This document shows positions 24,384 to 36,284 of a DNA stretch of 64,000 nt, in pieces. The notes below the pieces were generated by a model. The model searched no databases, was not told the DNA's origin, and worked only from the letters and a program-made list of their open reading frames with translations. Positions within the stretch are counted from its first letter, which is position 1; each line of letters opens with the position of its first letter. Origin of the DNA: Tubiluchus corallicola (taxonomy: Eukaryota > Priapulida > Priapulimorpha > Priapulimorphida > Tubiluchidae); the NCBI GenBank assembly GCA_030141605.1, contig JAQGDQ010002400.1, forward strand, positions 28,479 through 92,478, written 5' to 3'. The position numbers and the translations under genes were made by a program.

Positions 24384-24575
24384 GGCAGCAGTGAAATTGA
24401 AAAGGACAGTCTGACTGCAAAGTCTAGACGTGGCAGCAATGAAATTGAAAAGGATAGTCTGACTGCAAAATCTAGACGTGGCAGCAATGAAGTTGAAAAA
24501 GATCGTCTGAGTGCAAAATCTAGACGTGGCAGCAATGAAGTTGAAAAGGATAGTCTGACTGCAAAATCTAGATAA
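24384..24575 (+). repeat. Four tandem 48 bp units, open in frame
   Basis: Four contiguous 48-base units with no length change. In one plus frame each encodes a 16-residue unit of the type GSNEIEKDSLTAKSRR, and the fourth ends in TAA (24573-24575). The frame is open from about 24291, after a TGA, and has no ATG. Several differences between units are synonymous. It could be a terminal exon of an unknown gene or a plain minisatellite; the minus frame is open too, as expected for any 3n repeat. Confidence 0.7.
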
Positions 24576-25102
24576 CTGCTGAATTATTTTCTAATAAATT
24601 TCTGCAAATGTACAGAAACTACTCAATATTCTATGATCTCATATTCCAACAACCAGTTGGTTGGCCAATTGCCACAATGTAGAATAATTCTTTTGTGACA
24701 CCTAAACCAGAAATACCAACGGTTGAAAGTTTTGCTCACATGTCTCCTTTTTACATAGACAACTCGTGAATTTTTCTGATCTCTTGCTAAATTGTTGAAA
24801 TTTATTTAACTAACAAGTACACCACATACATACTACATTTTTTATACAAAATATCATATTATAACTTCAATTTTGGCTTTGGAAATGTTATTACCTGGGC
24901 CTGTTGTCCAGTTAAACCAGTGCGTCTGATTAATACTGACTACGATGTTCTTAGTAAAGCAAGATATTTGGTAAACTCACATTGTGGTTTGATCAGAACT
25001 CGCAAATGGTTTCCCACGTTTCAACAGTTGTGGCTACTTACTTTTTTTAATTAATTGGCCGCCTTGCTGAATCATTAACAATGCACTGAAAATGACTGAA
25101 TA

Positions 25103-25273
25103 CAGTCAAATCTTATAACGCCAACCTCCCTTAACGCCCAAATTTTTAGCAAAACAAAATGCTTGTATTTGCATAGAAATGTATGTATTAATGGATCTCG
25201 TTATAATGCCTAGCTTGCTATAACACCAACTTTTTTGAAGTCACAAATCAGGAGGTATAAAGAGTTTTGACTT
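25103..25273. mobile_element. Short pogo/Tigger-like MITE
   Basis: Begins CAGTCAAATCTTATAACGCC after TA and ends TATAAAGAGTTTTGACTT before TA. About 171 bp, the most compact copy of the CAGTCAAACC family here. Confidence 0.75.
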
Positions 25274-25466
25274 TAGTCTTTAATTGAAGTACATACCCAT
25301 ATACTGGTATGTACATACCATACATACCAGTAATAAAACCAAGTATTATTTACCAACATATGCTACACAAGTTTTAGCTTCTTACAGTTAAAGGCAATTA
25401 ATGAATTTTTAGGTGCTTGAATGCTTGTTGTTTTTACAAATACGAACAATATTTTTTGTTCTAACA

Positions 25467-25472
25467 TTTATT
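25467..25472 (-). terminator. Possible poly(A) signal of PEPCK gene
   Basis: Reads AATAAA on the minus strand, about 455 bases after the PEPCK stop codon. Confidence 0.4.
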
Positions 25473-25927
25473 CACCAACAGAAGCTTGGCATAGTATAAA
25501 AATTCATTACAATGTTGTGTAAAAATGTGCGCTTCATTTTTTAAACTCTCCATATTTACAAATGACTTGAATGTGCAAAGCGCTTATTTACATGATAACT
25601 GTTTGTACTTTCGTAGTCACTTGTACAAACAACATTATGCGCCAACTATAAATATTAACAAAATTTAAATACAACACAAACGACATTTGTGAGGTTCAGT
25701 GATGAGTATACACATTTCACAAGCAGACGTAACAACAATACTCAGTCTAACCGATTACACTGGACAATTAATAGCTTAAGAGAACTGTTTTTATCACTCA
25801 AATGTGCTTCACATAATTGTCAACAACGATAACAACTATTCTAGGTGAATTGCAAGTGAGGATACGAAACATACTGGTGAGACATGTGAAACATCCATTC
25901 CTATTACAGATAAAATATCTAAACCTT

Positions 25928-28690
25928 TTACATACTGTGTATTCTCTCTCTTAACATATTTAACTGATTTGAGATCTCAGTTGGAAGATCATCTCCCACC
26001 TGATTGTCGAAATAACTTTGCAACTCTTCCACTTCTTCCAACCAGAAGTCCTTCGGCAGAGAGAAAAGTTTCTGAAGATCAACATTAGCTTGTAACCCAC
26101 TCAGGTTGAGGGCGTTGTTAGTCGGAATGTAACCCACAGCTGACGTGACAGCAGAATCTTCGCCGTCGCACCTCCTGAACACCCAGTCCAGCACTCGCGA
26201 GTTTTCTCCAAAGCCAGGCCACATGAATTTGCCATCCTCATTCTTTCTAAACCAGTTAACATGGAATATCCGTGGAACTTGTCCGCGTTTTTCCATGGAT
26301 AGCCAGTGTTTTAAATACTGTCCAAAATTGTACCCAAAAAATGGCCTCATAGCAAATGGGTCATGCATGATTACTTTGCCACGATGCTCAGCAGCGGCAG
26401 TAGCCTCTGATTTTACTGCAGCACCAATGAAAACACCGTGTTCCCATGAAAATGATTCATAAACAAGTGGAACTCCTTGTGGACGTCGTCCTCCAAAGAT
26501 TATTGCATCAATGGGAACACCTTCAGGATCTTCCCATTGTTCATCGATGATTGGGCATTGTGATGCTGGTGTGCAGAATCTGGAGTTAGGATGTGCAGCA
26601 GTTGATCCTGTCTCTTTTGTCCATGGCTGACCGTGCCAGTCTGTGATTGTTACATCTTTGTCACCCTCTTTTTCCAAGCCCTCCCAATAAACACCACCAT
26701 CACTTGTCTCGGCAACGTTGGTAAAAACCGTATTCTTAAGGCAAGTCTCCATTGCATTTGGATTAGTGGCATTACTTGTACCAGGAGCTACTCCAAAAAA
26801 TCCAGCCTCTGGGTTGATTGCTCTGAGTTGGCCTTCAGCGTCAAATTTCATCCAAGCAATATCATCACCTACACATTCAATTTTGTACCCAGGCAAAGTT
26901 GGGTTCATCATAGCCAAGTTTGTCTTGCCACATGCACTGGGAAAAGCTGCAGCAATGTAACGTTTGACCCCTTTGGGATTGGTAATGCCAAGGATCAGCA
27001 TGTGTTCTGCCAGCCAGCCTTCATCTCTACCAATGATTGATCCCAACCGCAATGCAAAGCATTTCTTGCCCAACAAAGAATTGCCTCCATAGCCACTTCC
27101 AAATGAGACAATTTCATTGTTTGCCGGTATGTGGGTAACAATGGTCTTTTGTGGGTTGCACGGCCAGTTATTTACAGGTGGTTTTTCCATGGGAAGAGGT
27201 TGTCCAACAGAATGAAGACATTTGATAAAGTCACCATTGCCCAAAGCTTCTAGAACCGAGTCACCCATTCTGGTCATAATTCTCATTGATACTACCACAT
27301 ACGGGGAATCAGTCAGCTCTATGCCAATCTTTGACAAAGGTGATCCTACTGGGCCCATGCTGAATGGTATTACATACATTGTGCGACCGCGCATGCATCC
27401 AGGGAAACGTTCCTGAACGGCTGCTTCGTAGTCGCTCGGACTTAGCCATTTTCCGAGAGATCCTGTTACTCCTGGACGAGTGATCGGGATACTGTCACGT
27501 TTGTTGGGAGTCACGATAAATGTCTTGCTTTCGACCCTGGCAACGTCGGCGGGATCAGTCTTTGCCAACCAGCTGCAATACAAAAACAACATAAATCCTA
27601 ACTAACAGTCCATATTAAACTTGAACACCCTTCATAATAACAGAAGGCAATACTCGGTAGTGCACTTCTACTGTCATTATGTTTGCGAACTCTACTTCTT
27701 AATGCAGTTAGAATAGAGTGGCAGACTGAGAGTGAGACCATAAGGTTTTGTGTTTCAATCCTGGGCGACTTGAATTTGTCAGTACTGTCCTCTTAATAAT
27801 AAGGGCCTAGCTTAATAATTAATTTCCATTTAATTTGGGTAGGTGGTACTGACTGATTGCGTGGTGCCTGGATTCAGAACTACCTTAGCCACGAGTGTTC
27901 ATAGCTCAAATGAAGAGAGCATTTACAGCAAGGTTCTATGTTCGAATCCTGGCTCATTTAGAATTATTCAAAGCCTTCTTCATTCTAAAATTTAACTGTT
28001 GATTATCATCTCCAAGTGTGATCATAAAAATGAAGAAGAACGATATGGCTTAACACTTACCAATTTTCGTACTTGGGCAATTTTTTTACCATGCCCATTG
28101 TCTCCATCATGGCGAACAGCTCTGCATTTTCTTCGTCACTGCCATTACAGATGTAGATTGAATCTGGTTTGCACAGTCTTGCTTTCTCCTCCACATAGTG
28201 ACGCACGTGTGGCCGAAGTGACTCCATATTGCCCTTAGCCATCACTATGTTCCACTCCTCATGTAACTTTGAACCACTGCATAAAACAAAATGTGATAAA
28301 AATATGTAAGCAAACGTTTTGTCCAAATTTGTTTTTGCAGCCTACATCCATCAATGTTAAAAAAACCTTTGGTGATTTTGTCTTTGCCATTCTTAGATAT
28401 CTGACATTAGAATCTGCTTACATTCAGAAAAGACTCGTATTCGAGAATGTCATTGAGCTTCAACTTTTCAAATTATGAAGCAACTCAACTAACTATAAGA
28501 GCGAATTTGACCTTTCTGTTTTCAAAGTTCTTGCAATACTACAGTTTTATTAAAAACTCGACGTGCAAAAGTAAAGAGAGCAGCAACAACCAAAAAACGA
28601 ATTGTCAAAGAAAACTTACGATTTTGTTGTGTTCACTGGACGTAACATCTCACGAGGTAGATGATTGTTATGCTTCACTATTGGCGCCAT
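25928..28690 (-). CDS. PCK1: Phosphoenolpyruvate carboxykinase (GTP), 3 exons
   Basis: Exons on the minus strand: 28690-28620, 28276-28061, 27572-25928, joining in phase (after tc, then tg) to 643 aa; human PCK1 is 622 and PCK2 640. It converts oxaloacetate and GTP to phosphoenolpyruvate, the committed step of gluconeogenesis. The match to vertebrate PCK runs from GSLDSL-like text near residue 40 to the C-terminus. Seen: KYENCWLAKTDP across the exon 2/3 junction, [33 protein letters not shown], the P-loop FPSACGKTN with the active-site Cys about residue 310, the metal/GTP loop [27 protein letters not shown] and FGGRRP. The first exon encodes a basic N-terminus ([16 protein letters not shown]) that is not an obvious mitochondrial presequence, so cytosolic versus mitochondrial form is unresolved. 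The symbol is by family; PCK1 and PCK2 split in vertebrates. Confidence 0.93.
27700..27990 (+). mobile_element. Two tRNA-like SINE fragments in PEPCK intron 2
   Basis: One B-box-like motif (GTGTTTCAATCCTGGG) lies near 27755. A second unit near 27900-27965 has CATAGCTCAAATGAAGAGAG (A box) and TGTTCGAATCCTGGC (B box). Both lack acceptor-stem pairing. They are antisense to PEPCK. Confidence 0.5.
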
Positions 28691-28699
28691 CGCTTCGAC

Positions 28700-28970
28700 A
28701 AAAGTAGACCTAGTCTCCTTTCAGATTGCTAAATAGCAGATGAATTTATCACTTTGCATTTGACAAAATCCTAAGGAGCCTTAGAAAAGTCTGCTTAGAA
28801 GCCAAGCGCCGCACGTGTTTTATGCATTTTCCTGTCACCTGGGCGTGGCTTTGTAGGCGGAGTGTAGTTTTTCACCCCGCGCATGTGTAATAATGATGTA
28901 TGCTCGCGTACGAGTCTCGTGCTTACGGCAGTAAACAGAAAACAACAGCTAGACAGTAGACACATGTCCG
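28700..28970 (-). promoter_or_regulatory. Probable PEPCK promoter region
   Basis: This locally GC-richer stretch precedes the PEPCK start codon. It contains a perfect E-box CACGTG (28812-28817), a GC/CACCC-type box GGGCGTGGC (28841-28849) and several CpGs. The position and composition suggest a promoter; transcription start is not visible. Confidence 0.4.
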
Positions 28971-28989
28971 TTGAAGAAAAAAGTTTCAA

Positions 28990-30870
28990 TGTCTAGTAGA
29001 ATGAGGTAGTTTTGCAAAGAACGGCAGTTGGGCGGTTATATACTACTTTCATGCAAATCCATTCTTTTGTTCTATTCTTATTATTAAAAAATTAATGTAC
29101 AACCGTAGATTCAGATTCACTCGCATTCCCAGGTGGATGAAGCGCCAGCTTAACCCTTCCTTCTAAGAGAATAGAGTTCAAAGTACTATCCGCTGGATTT
29201 ATAGTAAAGGCTTAACCGAACAGTATTAGCACTTTGTACATTAGTTTTAGTACCTTGCTTTACGAATAAACTGCTGCATCAAGTTATTAAGTAGTTCATA
29301 TATAAAACATTAAAACAACCATTCCAGTTTATCTGCATGTCAGTTTTTCAATTTTATCATGTATAATGTATTTAAATTGTTTTCAGTTTGAACCTTCAAA
29401 GTTAAGCTGCGAATTTTGGTATAAGCAAGCGTTAATCAATGACACGAATATCTTTAATCTACTACGTGCGTAAGTAACTGTAAACAACAGTATTTACTTG
29501 GTAAACAAACAGTTTACCTTGTCAACAAAGGCTTGTATTACAGATAGATAAATGCTACACTCTTATAATTGGGCATTGCTATAATACATAAATCTGCAAA
29601 TTTCGTTAATGACATACCATAAATGTTTTACAATATAGATTACTATAATTTTATTAGAGCAACAATGTTTAATAGATAAAATATGGTATGGTAGCATTTC
29701 TGTAAATTCCGGTCAAGAAATGACGTTTCCTTTAACTAGAGTTTAAATAAAAGTATAATCTGTTCTTTAACTATGGTAGTCAGTGATTGTAAAACCATCC
29801 AGAATATACCAGAACAATTAATCAATAATCAAGTCTCTAGCCACTGGAGAGAAATGTGTCGTACCGTAAACCTGGAGGGTCAAGGATTATAAACCAACAC
29901 TGACTTTCGTCATTAATTATTTCAAAACAATTACCATTGTTAATAATTTCATGGTACATTTATGTTCATTATTGTATGTCCATTATTATGCTGATTATAA
30001 ACTTTGCCCCCAGTTTTGCTTCACGTAAACTGTGCCGGTTCAAGTAACCCCATTTTACGGTACCTGATTTGTTTGAAATTCAGAGCTAAAAATGGGTCAC
30101 CAAATATGATCCCAATAGTAAAATAGGCCATAAGCCACTCGACTGATGGATGCCATGACCTAGACCTTTCCTTTCATACACTTTTTACGGTTTTAGAAGA
30201 AAATGACAATAAAAATAATGAAATTTGATTAGTGAAGTCTGTATACGTATGGAGTACGTAATGTTTTGTTAATGTTTCTATGTACTTTTTCATAGTATAA
30301 GGTGCGAATTATTAAAAAAGATTATTTATTCTGGTGGTTAGTAAGAGTATTTAAAAACTTGTCACGCATCATGTACATTTGAACAGCTTAACTAAAACAC
30401 GCTGATCGAAAATTATTTAAAACTGTCATTTTCTTTTGCTGATTTTTCTCGTCATTCGATAATCCTTTATACCTGCCATTATTCTTTTTCTTCTTGCAAA
30501 TGATAACTAGAAACTGCAGAGCTAAAATTAAAGTAGTATTCCATAGAGATTCTGCTGCGATTGTATGTTCTACTTAAAAATGACAAATTTAAAACTTTTT
30601 TTACAAAACAAGAATGGCTGATATTTAGTGTGCTGACTATAGCCAACATGATATAAATCAAAGTGAGTGAACTATTGCATTGTTGATTGGCGATATTTAC
30701 TTTAATAAATTCTTTTGATCAACAAATGTAATTAGACTGTCACGTTCGGTATGTCAACAATGTTTACAGAATTCTTATTGGGCAATGTCGTCACGATACC
30801 CGTTGGGTGAACTCTTCGTCTTCACACTATTATTTTTGGATCCGACACGAGGTGGTAGTTATACAGTTGT
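28990..30870. other. Intergenic, nothing recognised
   Basis: AT-rich sequence with no conserved coding text, no clear inverted-repeat element and no RNA gene that I can see. Confidence 0.5.
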
Positions 30871-30871
30871 T

Positions 30872-30875
30872 ACAG

Positions 30876-30916
<41 letters not shown>
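30872..30916. repeat. (TTG)n microsatellite
   Basis: About fourteen nearly perfect TTG units. Confidence 0.95.
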
Positions 30917-31600
30917 CTATAACAAGCCACAATTTCCACCGTAGGAAACTGACATTTTACATGAAGATAATCATTCCGCCGACCGTAATGGACTCCGATT
31001 TTCCAAAAAAACCAATTCCATCATAACGGTAAATGCTTTCCTTGTTTTTTATGGAAACCAAAACTTTATAACAAATTAACAAGTAACACATTATGCCTCT
31101 ATTCTACTTCATTTAAAACCATTGTGTTTCTACGCTTTAACTAGTTGTAAAGCTTCTGCAACTTTCATACTGAATTATAATGTGTAAATACGTAAATAAA
31201 CCTCGCTTGTTGCTTTAAAAGCTGGTGCATTCTTGAAAGATGAATACATGAATGAATGCAAAACTTAGAACTGACCTACACGTGTATAATTTTTGCTGTA
31301 AAATAAATTACTTGAATTAGGTCAGGAAAACACCTGAAAGAAACATTGTAACATTGACGACTAGAGGCTTTTTGTGTTATTAAATTTGTTTATTCTTGCA
31401 CTCTTTTTTCCCTCGTGACTATTGCGTCATGGTTTTTGTAATCGTGTCTTTAACCCTCGTAAAAGTCACGGTCTTTTCTCAGGGGTGTGTGAAGCGTGTC
31501 GCCTTCTGATTGGCTGAGCGAAATAGTTATGATGCAGCTGATGTTGCTGACTACTGATAAGCCGGTTTCGAGGGTCTCAAAAAACCTGTAAGTTTTTTGC

Positions 31601-31909
31601 ATGTTTAAGTATCAAATTACTGGTTTGCATGTCAACGCATCATTTGCGAGGCCTAGGAAATTCAACTGTGCAAAATTTCTCAAAAATATTGCCTGTAGCG
31701 TTCAACCATCATGTTATTTTGATCCATTTGACTTGGAAACACCCAAGGAATTTCACAAATGTGCTTGCTCATTAGAAGCCCAAACCGCGTATCGAAAATG
31801 CTTGTTGGTCTCTTTTAATAAGATAGAAAAACTCAAAAGTCAGCAGCCAGAAGTAACTAGTATCTGTGGATGGCAAGCTGATTATTGTATTAATCATTCT
31901 ATAATATAA
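31601..31909 (+). CDS. Small cysteine-rich hypothetical ORF
   Basis: A 102-codon ATG frame not recognised as any family. It has about nine cysteines (CAKF, IAC, PSCYF, HKCACS, RKC, SICGW, DYC) and no clear signal peptide. Upstream, 31500-31520 holds a GATTGGCT (CCAAT-box complement) and a locally GC-richer stretch that could be a promoter. It could be a lone exon or chance; base composition is coding-like only by weak impression. Confidence 0.25.
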   Translation: MFKYQITGLHVNASFARPRKFNCAKFLKNIACSVQPSCYFDPFDLETPKEFHKCACSLEAQTAYRKCLLVSFNKIEKLKSQQPEVTSICGWQADYCINHSII

Positions 31910-32319
31910 ATCCCCCTGCTAAGAAAAATGGCACCAACAACCATAATTAATGTTAATGCGTCATAAGAAAGTGTGACGCAATAGACGGTACGTACATGCA
32001 GGCATTGCAGCTTTTTATTTAAACGGCCAAAATATCTTGTGTAGTTTAATAATTACAGTGAAGTCAACTGAAACTAAAAAGTAATATGTGAAGTCATCAT
32101 CAGATGCTAAGAATACTGTAGCTTAGGACCTTGCGATCTGGACGAATCTCATAAGGTTGATTCTCCTTTTGTCTTGAAATTTAATAATTCTATATAAATT
32201 AGGCTAATTATATAGCTTTTTTTGGACACACAGTTAGAACGTTTTCAATCGGCACTTATGCGGGGTCCTCTAAGTGTAATTTTTTACCGCTCCATACCTG
32301 TAAAAGCCCCACTAACTTT

Positions 32320-32880
32320 CTGTATTATAATGCTGTAGAGGTTCATTACGTCACACGTGACTCATTATGTATCAAGGCACCATTATGTAACAAAAATACT
32401 ACATTATACAACAAATCTCATAATTCGTCAACATGAAACAATCGTTAAGTAAGTTTTTGCATCATTCATTATGCAATAATCATTAATAAACCGAAATCTA
32501 GACCACTTGGCCACCCAACACAGAACAAGATAATGTAGAGTTGATTGTGGTCTGTGATTGGATCTTATCACAGTCTGGATAACAGTGCAGTTTCTGTTCT
32601 AGATTTGAGTTTGCTTCCGCCTTGATCTGGTCTGGCCGATGGCAGGTCTGGCCGAAGTGCGATCGATTACAGCTAAATGAATTACGTAGTTAAAATAATT
32701 AAACAACAATTAAAGTACATACAGACTTTGATCAGCCATACGTTTGTTTGTTGCATAATGATTGTTATATAACGACGCAAAGGTGTTACATTATGACTGT
32801 GACACAAAGACGTAAAATTTGCAACATAACGACGAATTTTGTGATTTGTTACATAATGTACAGTATATCTGACGCTTTTG
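32320..32880. mobile_element. Inverted-repeat region with CATTATGTAAC motifs
   Basis: Both halves carry several diverged copies of a CATTATGTAACA-like motif, on the plus strand near 32360-32420 and on the minus strand near 32745-32865. Outer ends (CTGTATTATAATGC; ACATAATGTACAGTAT) are imperfect inverses. This looks like a non-autonomous element with subterminal motif arrays; the family is unknown. Confidence 0.4.
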
Positions 32881-32965
32881 TTAAGTCGAAATAACAATTA
32901 CAAATTGCTGTGCAAACATTTATGCTTAAGACGCCTGCTGATTTTGCGCAGTAGTTCTTTTTATT

Positions 32966-33197
32966 GTACGTTCAGACTAGATAGTTCTCTCGGAAGTTCT
33001 TTCGCAAGTTCTCTCTGAGAGTAAACTCGCAAACGTGAACGGCTTTGCAAGTTCTTGCGCAAGAACTCTCAGCAACTCTCACTGAGTTTACAATAATTTG
33101 CGAGAGAACGTGCACGGCTGTTCACACTTACGAGTTTGATCTCAGAGAGAACTTGTGCAAGAACTTGCGAAAGAAAGCTGTCTAGTTTGAATGCGCC
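32966..33197. mobile_element. Hairpin MITE, CATTCAGACTAG family copy 1
   Basis: The two halves are inverted: GTTCAGACTAGATAG...GTTCTTTCGCAAGTTCTCTC on the left, and GAGAGAACTTGTGCAAGAAC...CTGTCTAGTTTGAATGC on the right. The interior adds nested palindromes of GAGAGTTCTTGCG type. The outer motif is shared with 50588-50785. Confidence 0.65.
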
Positions 33198-33485
33198 ACT
33201 AGGTTTTCGTCTGATTTGACTAAAAGAAATGGCAAATTTTTAGTTAATTTGTACTAATCTGAAGCATTTCGCTTTGTTTGTTAAAAATATAAAAATGTAA
33301 AGTGTATATTCTTATGCGACACTCTCTATGCGTCTTTTGACAGTTTCGAGAGAATGAATACTAAGGACGTTCTCAACCACTTGAAATCTATCAATTCCAT
33401 AATTCTTTCAAATTTTGTTAAGATCTACACGGAAGTTCCAGGTCATGGAAAATAATGACGAGGTGGGGACAATCATAAACACTAG

Positions 33486-34988
33486 TTACGTTAAGAATTT
33501 TCGCCATTGCTTTAATCTAAATCGTATGGCTGCTATAAGTTTTTCTTTGTATTTTATTGCAGCCGGTATGAATTCACGTGACCGATTACTGGTTTTAAAA
33601 CAGTCCTTAGCTGACACTCTATAATGATGCAGTTTGGCAATTGTAAAATTAAGCATTTTACATCGTTTACAAGCGCCAGCTGGCTCAATCACCTTATGAG
33701 TTCCAACTTCTACGACATTTTCCGGTACCACCATCGGCTTGTAGTGCCATTCCTTATCTTCATAGACAGCACCGTGTACGTTCTGTACCGTTACAAGTTG
33801 TTTTTCTATTGCAGATCTACTTCTACTTCGTTTAGCATCCAACATGTCGTCAAGGCTTCGACGTCTATGGCAGTTACTCATTTTAAACCATTTAAACATG
33901 ATGGTGGAATAACTTTTCGGTTGTAAGTTCAAGTTCGTTTCCGCAGCCTTTATAATGTCAGGCCATAAATGGTAGGCAGGCGATAGAAGTATTTCGTCCC
34001 AGTCTATAAACAGCATGTATTTTGCTTTGTTCATATAGCGATATAAACAGTCATTTTTTGTTGAGTGATCCGAGGGCGACTTGCCTCCTTCCACCTTCCA
34101 GAACCCGCCTTCTGGAGAGCGAAGACCCGTTGGGTATGGCGAAGCCCGCAAATAGAGCGGCCATTGAATTATTTGCAGGAATTCTGTCCCATCATTGGCG
34201 TAGCCATGCAACACTCTGTCTACGTTTTTAGAGTGTTTACTTCCATTGTATATCACAACTCTTTCAGCGCCCAAAATTTTATACATTTCGAATGCTTCGA
34301 CCAGTCTCATCCAATCAGAGAATAGCTCGTCTCCTGGCATAGTTATATATTTCAAACAAACCACAAATTCCAACTTTTCCCTCACGTCTTTCCACGTGTT
34401 GTGCACGTGAAGCTCATTTTGAATCACATTTTCTTCTTTTGTTGTGACAGAAACCTTTTCTGGCACGTTTGTTGAGTCGCTGACATTGCAGTAGATGAAC
34501 ACTGGGATATACTCAACGTGAATGCTATTTATTACCTTGCCTCCAAATTGGCCCAAAACTACTTTGTTGCTACCATTTCCGTACGTAAAGTTACAGTAAA
34601 TAGACTGTTGGAAGCTGCTTTTCCGCGTAAGTGCTATTATCCTGACCACAGCCTTGTTTGATTTGACAGTAGTGTTGTAAGCCATAGCCTTGCTTAATTT
34701 ACCAGCAGTGGCATTGGCAGCCATACAGCTTGACTTCAACTGTGTTCTTGCGTCGTAAAATGCGGCAAATATGGCGGTTCCCTGTTTTCTGCTTACCATT
34801 TGCCAGGTTTCTTGAAATTCTGCATCTGCACTCTTTGCATTAGTTTTAAGCGAAGAGCTGAATAATCTAAGTTGTGATGTAGACAAAATCCTGGCAATTT
34901 TCCTTGGATAATAAGTTACGTACGTTTGTTGCAACAATACACAAATAATAAACAAAACAACAAGGTGACCTACATACTTTGCTGTCAT
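33486..34988 (-). CDS. Family 92 glycosyltransferase (type II membrane protein), intronless
   Basis: 500 aa from an ATG. One hydrophobic segment at about residues 8-27 with short basic N-terminus fits a Golgi type II signal anchor. A stem with several N-x-S/T sites follows. The GT92 (former DUF23) domain covers roughly 205-490: FVVCLKYITMPGDELFSDW, an AFEMYKILGAERVVIYN block, NDCLYRYMNKAKYMLFIDWD with the putative metal-binding DWDE at 329-332, and KLHHYR near the end. The family adds galactose or related sugars to glycans (for example nematode GALT-1); the exact acceptor here cannot be told. One exon only, in a window where most conserved genes have introns; it may be a retrocopy or a lineage expansion member. 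Confidence 0.82.
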   Translation of the reverse strand: MTAKYVGHLVVLFIICVLLQQTYVTYYPRKIARILSTSQLRLFSSSLKTNAKSADAEFQETWQMVSRKQGTAIFAAFYDARTQLKSSCMAANATAGKLSKAMAYNTTVKSNKAVVRIIALTRKSSFQQSIYCNFTYGNGSNKVVLGQFGGKVINSIHVEYIPVFIYCNVSDSTNVPEKVSVTTKEENVIQNELHVHNTWKDVREKLEFVVCLKYITMPGDELFSDWMRLVEAFEMYKILGAERVVIYNGSKHSKNVDRVLHGYANDGTEFLQIIQWPLYLRASPYPTGLRSPEGGFWKVEGGKSPSDHSTKNDCLYRYMNKAKYMLFIDWDEILLSPAYHLWPDIIKAAETNLNLQPKSYSTIMFKWFKMSNCHRRRSLDDMLDAKRSRSRSAIEKQLVTVQNVHGAVYEDKEWHYKPMVVPENVVEVGTHKVIEPAGACKRCKMLNFTIAKLHHYRVSAKDCFKTSNRSREFIPAAIKYKEKLIAAIRFRLKQWRKFLT

Positions 34989-35151
34989 TGCCGAACGGCT
35001 GCCAATGAACTACTACAGTACTTAAACTGTAAACGGGTGCCGTTATTTCTATGGTAACTTCGCTCCATGGTTTTTCAAAAAAATGACGTAAAACAATAAA
35101 CTATTAGCCTTCTTGATACTTTAGTAGTGTGTCAGTTCATTGGTTGTAGCA

Positions 35152-35769
35152 GCAGGCCGGCTCTAGGTAGTTTGACATCCTGAGCAACGTATTTCAGCGC
35201 TCCCTCCTCAACGGTTCAATCCCTTTGCTCACGGTTCCTAGTTTGCCTCAATATTGAGCTTTTTCTTGTGTAATATTATAATAGAGTAAAATCGTACCTG
35301 TGTGTTAGGTTTACACATGTATTACAATGTACTAATTAAGAGTAGTCAATTACCTTTCTACAGTTGATCAAGCTTGAAATTGAATTTATCACTGCTTGAA
35401 TTTAAAATTGGATTTACGACCCCCAATGTCCTCCATGTGAGTCGCCAGCTTTTTTATCTTCCGTTTCCTATATCCATATTTGATTCTTATAAGCTTGTCT
35501 GCCGTAATTGGAAAAATGATACTGCAAGAAGTTTTTTCATTAACGGAAAGGTCATTCTGTAGAAGAGAAAGTGTTTTGCTGAGGGAAGACACTTGCTGGC
35601 ACCGACTAATCATACGTTTTGACAGAAAATTGACGCCATTGGTTCATTTCATTTTAATAGTGTTGTTCACTTAAGAAATTACACCTACGCTATGCTATTG
35701 CTTAGGCTAAACTTCAAAATCGAAGAATTACGTTCAGAACTTGGCGCCCTAGTGTTAGAGCCAGCCCAG
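35152..35769. mobile_element. Diverged inverted-repeat element (GGCCGGCTCTAG ends)
   Basis: Left GCAGGCCGGCTCTAGGTAG, right TTGGCGCCCTAGTGTTAGAG followed by CCAGCCCAGC; the inner parts TCAGCGCTCCC / GGCGCCC also correspond. Terminal similarity is imperfect and no target duplication was fixed. Confidence 0.4.
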
Positions 35770-36284
35770 CGAAGCAGTGACAATAATTAATAGTTTTTAG
35801 TTTAACCCATAAGCTAATGAGACCACCAATTATGCTATTAAAATAAGCCAATTTGCTCACTTGCCATGAAGGTTGCTGTACAGTTTGGGGAAATTTTGCT
35901 AGAAGCAATATATTATACACGAGGCGTCTGCCGCCTCCAATCTTTTCCTAAGTCCAATCTTTTCTGAAAAAAGCCTCTCTGTTCAGTAACGTTTAGTTAC
36001 AAAATCAAAGCACACATTCATGCATATTCACTGCCAACAATATCTCGCGTTTCATAAACAAGAAGGAAGCAAGTTTTGTCTCGCATTACAAGAAAGCTTT
36101 CATCATTTTCCAATTTCTGGTTGTTTTGTGTAGTTGATATATTTACTGGCAGTGTTTCTTAATTTTTCCGTAAGTGATCGAACCCAAACGGGTTCCACTT
36201 TAAACATTAATTAATAGTTAAGACTTAACTAAAACTAACAATTTTGAAAGAGAATGGAGTTGAAAAAATGAGCTGAAGGATTGG

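Noticed and set aside
26145-27040. Long plus-strand frames inside the PEPCK exon
   Set aside because: They are antisense shadows of the conserved PEPCK reading frame and show no protein motif.
33624-34325. Plus-strand frames across the GT92 gene
   Set aside because: Antisense to a conserved glycosyltransferase frame; no domain.
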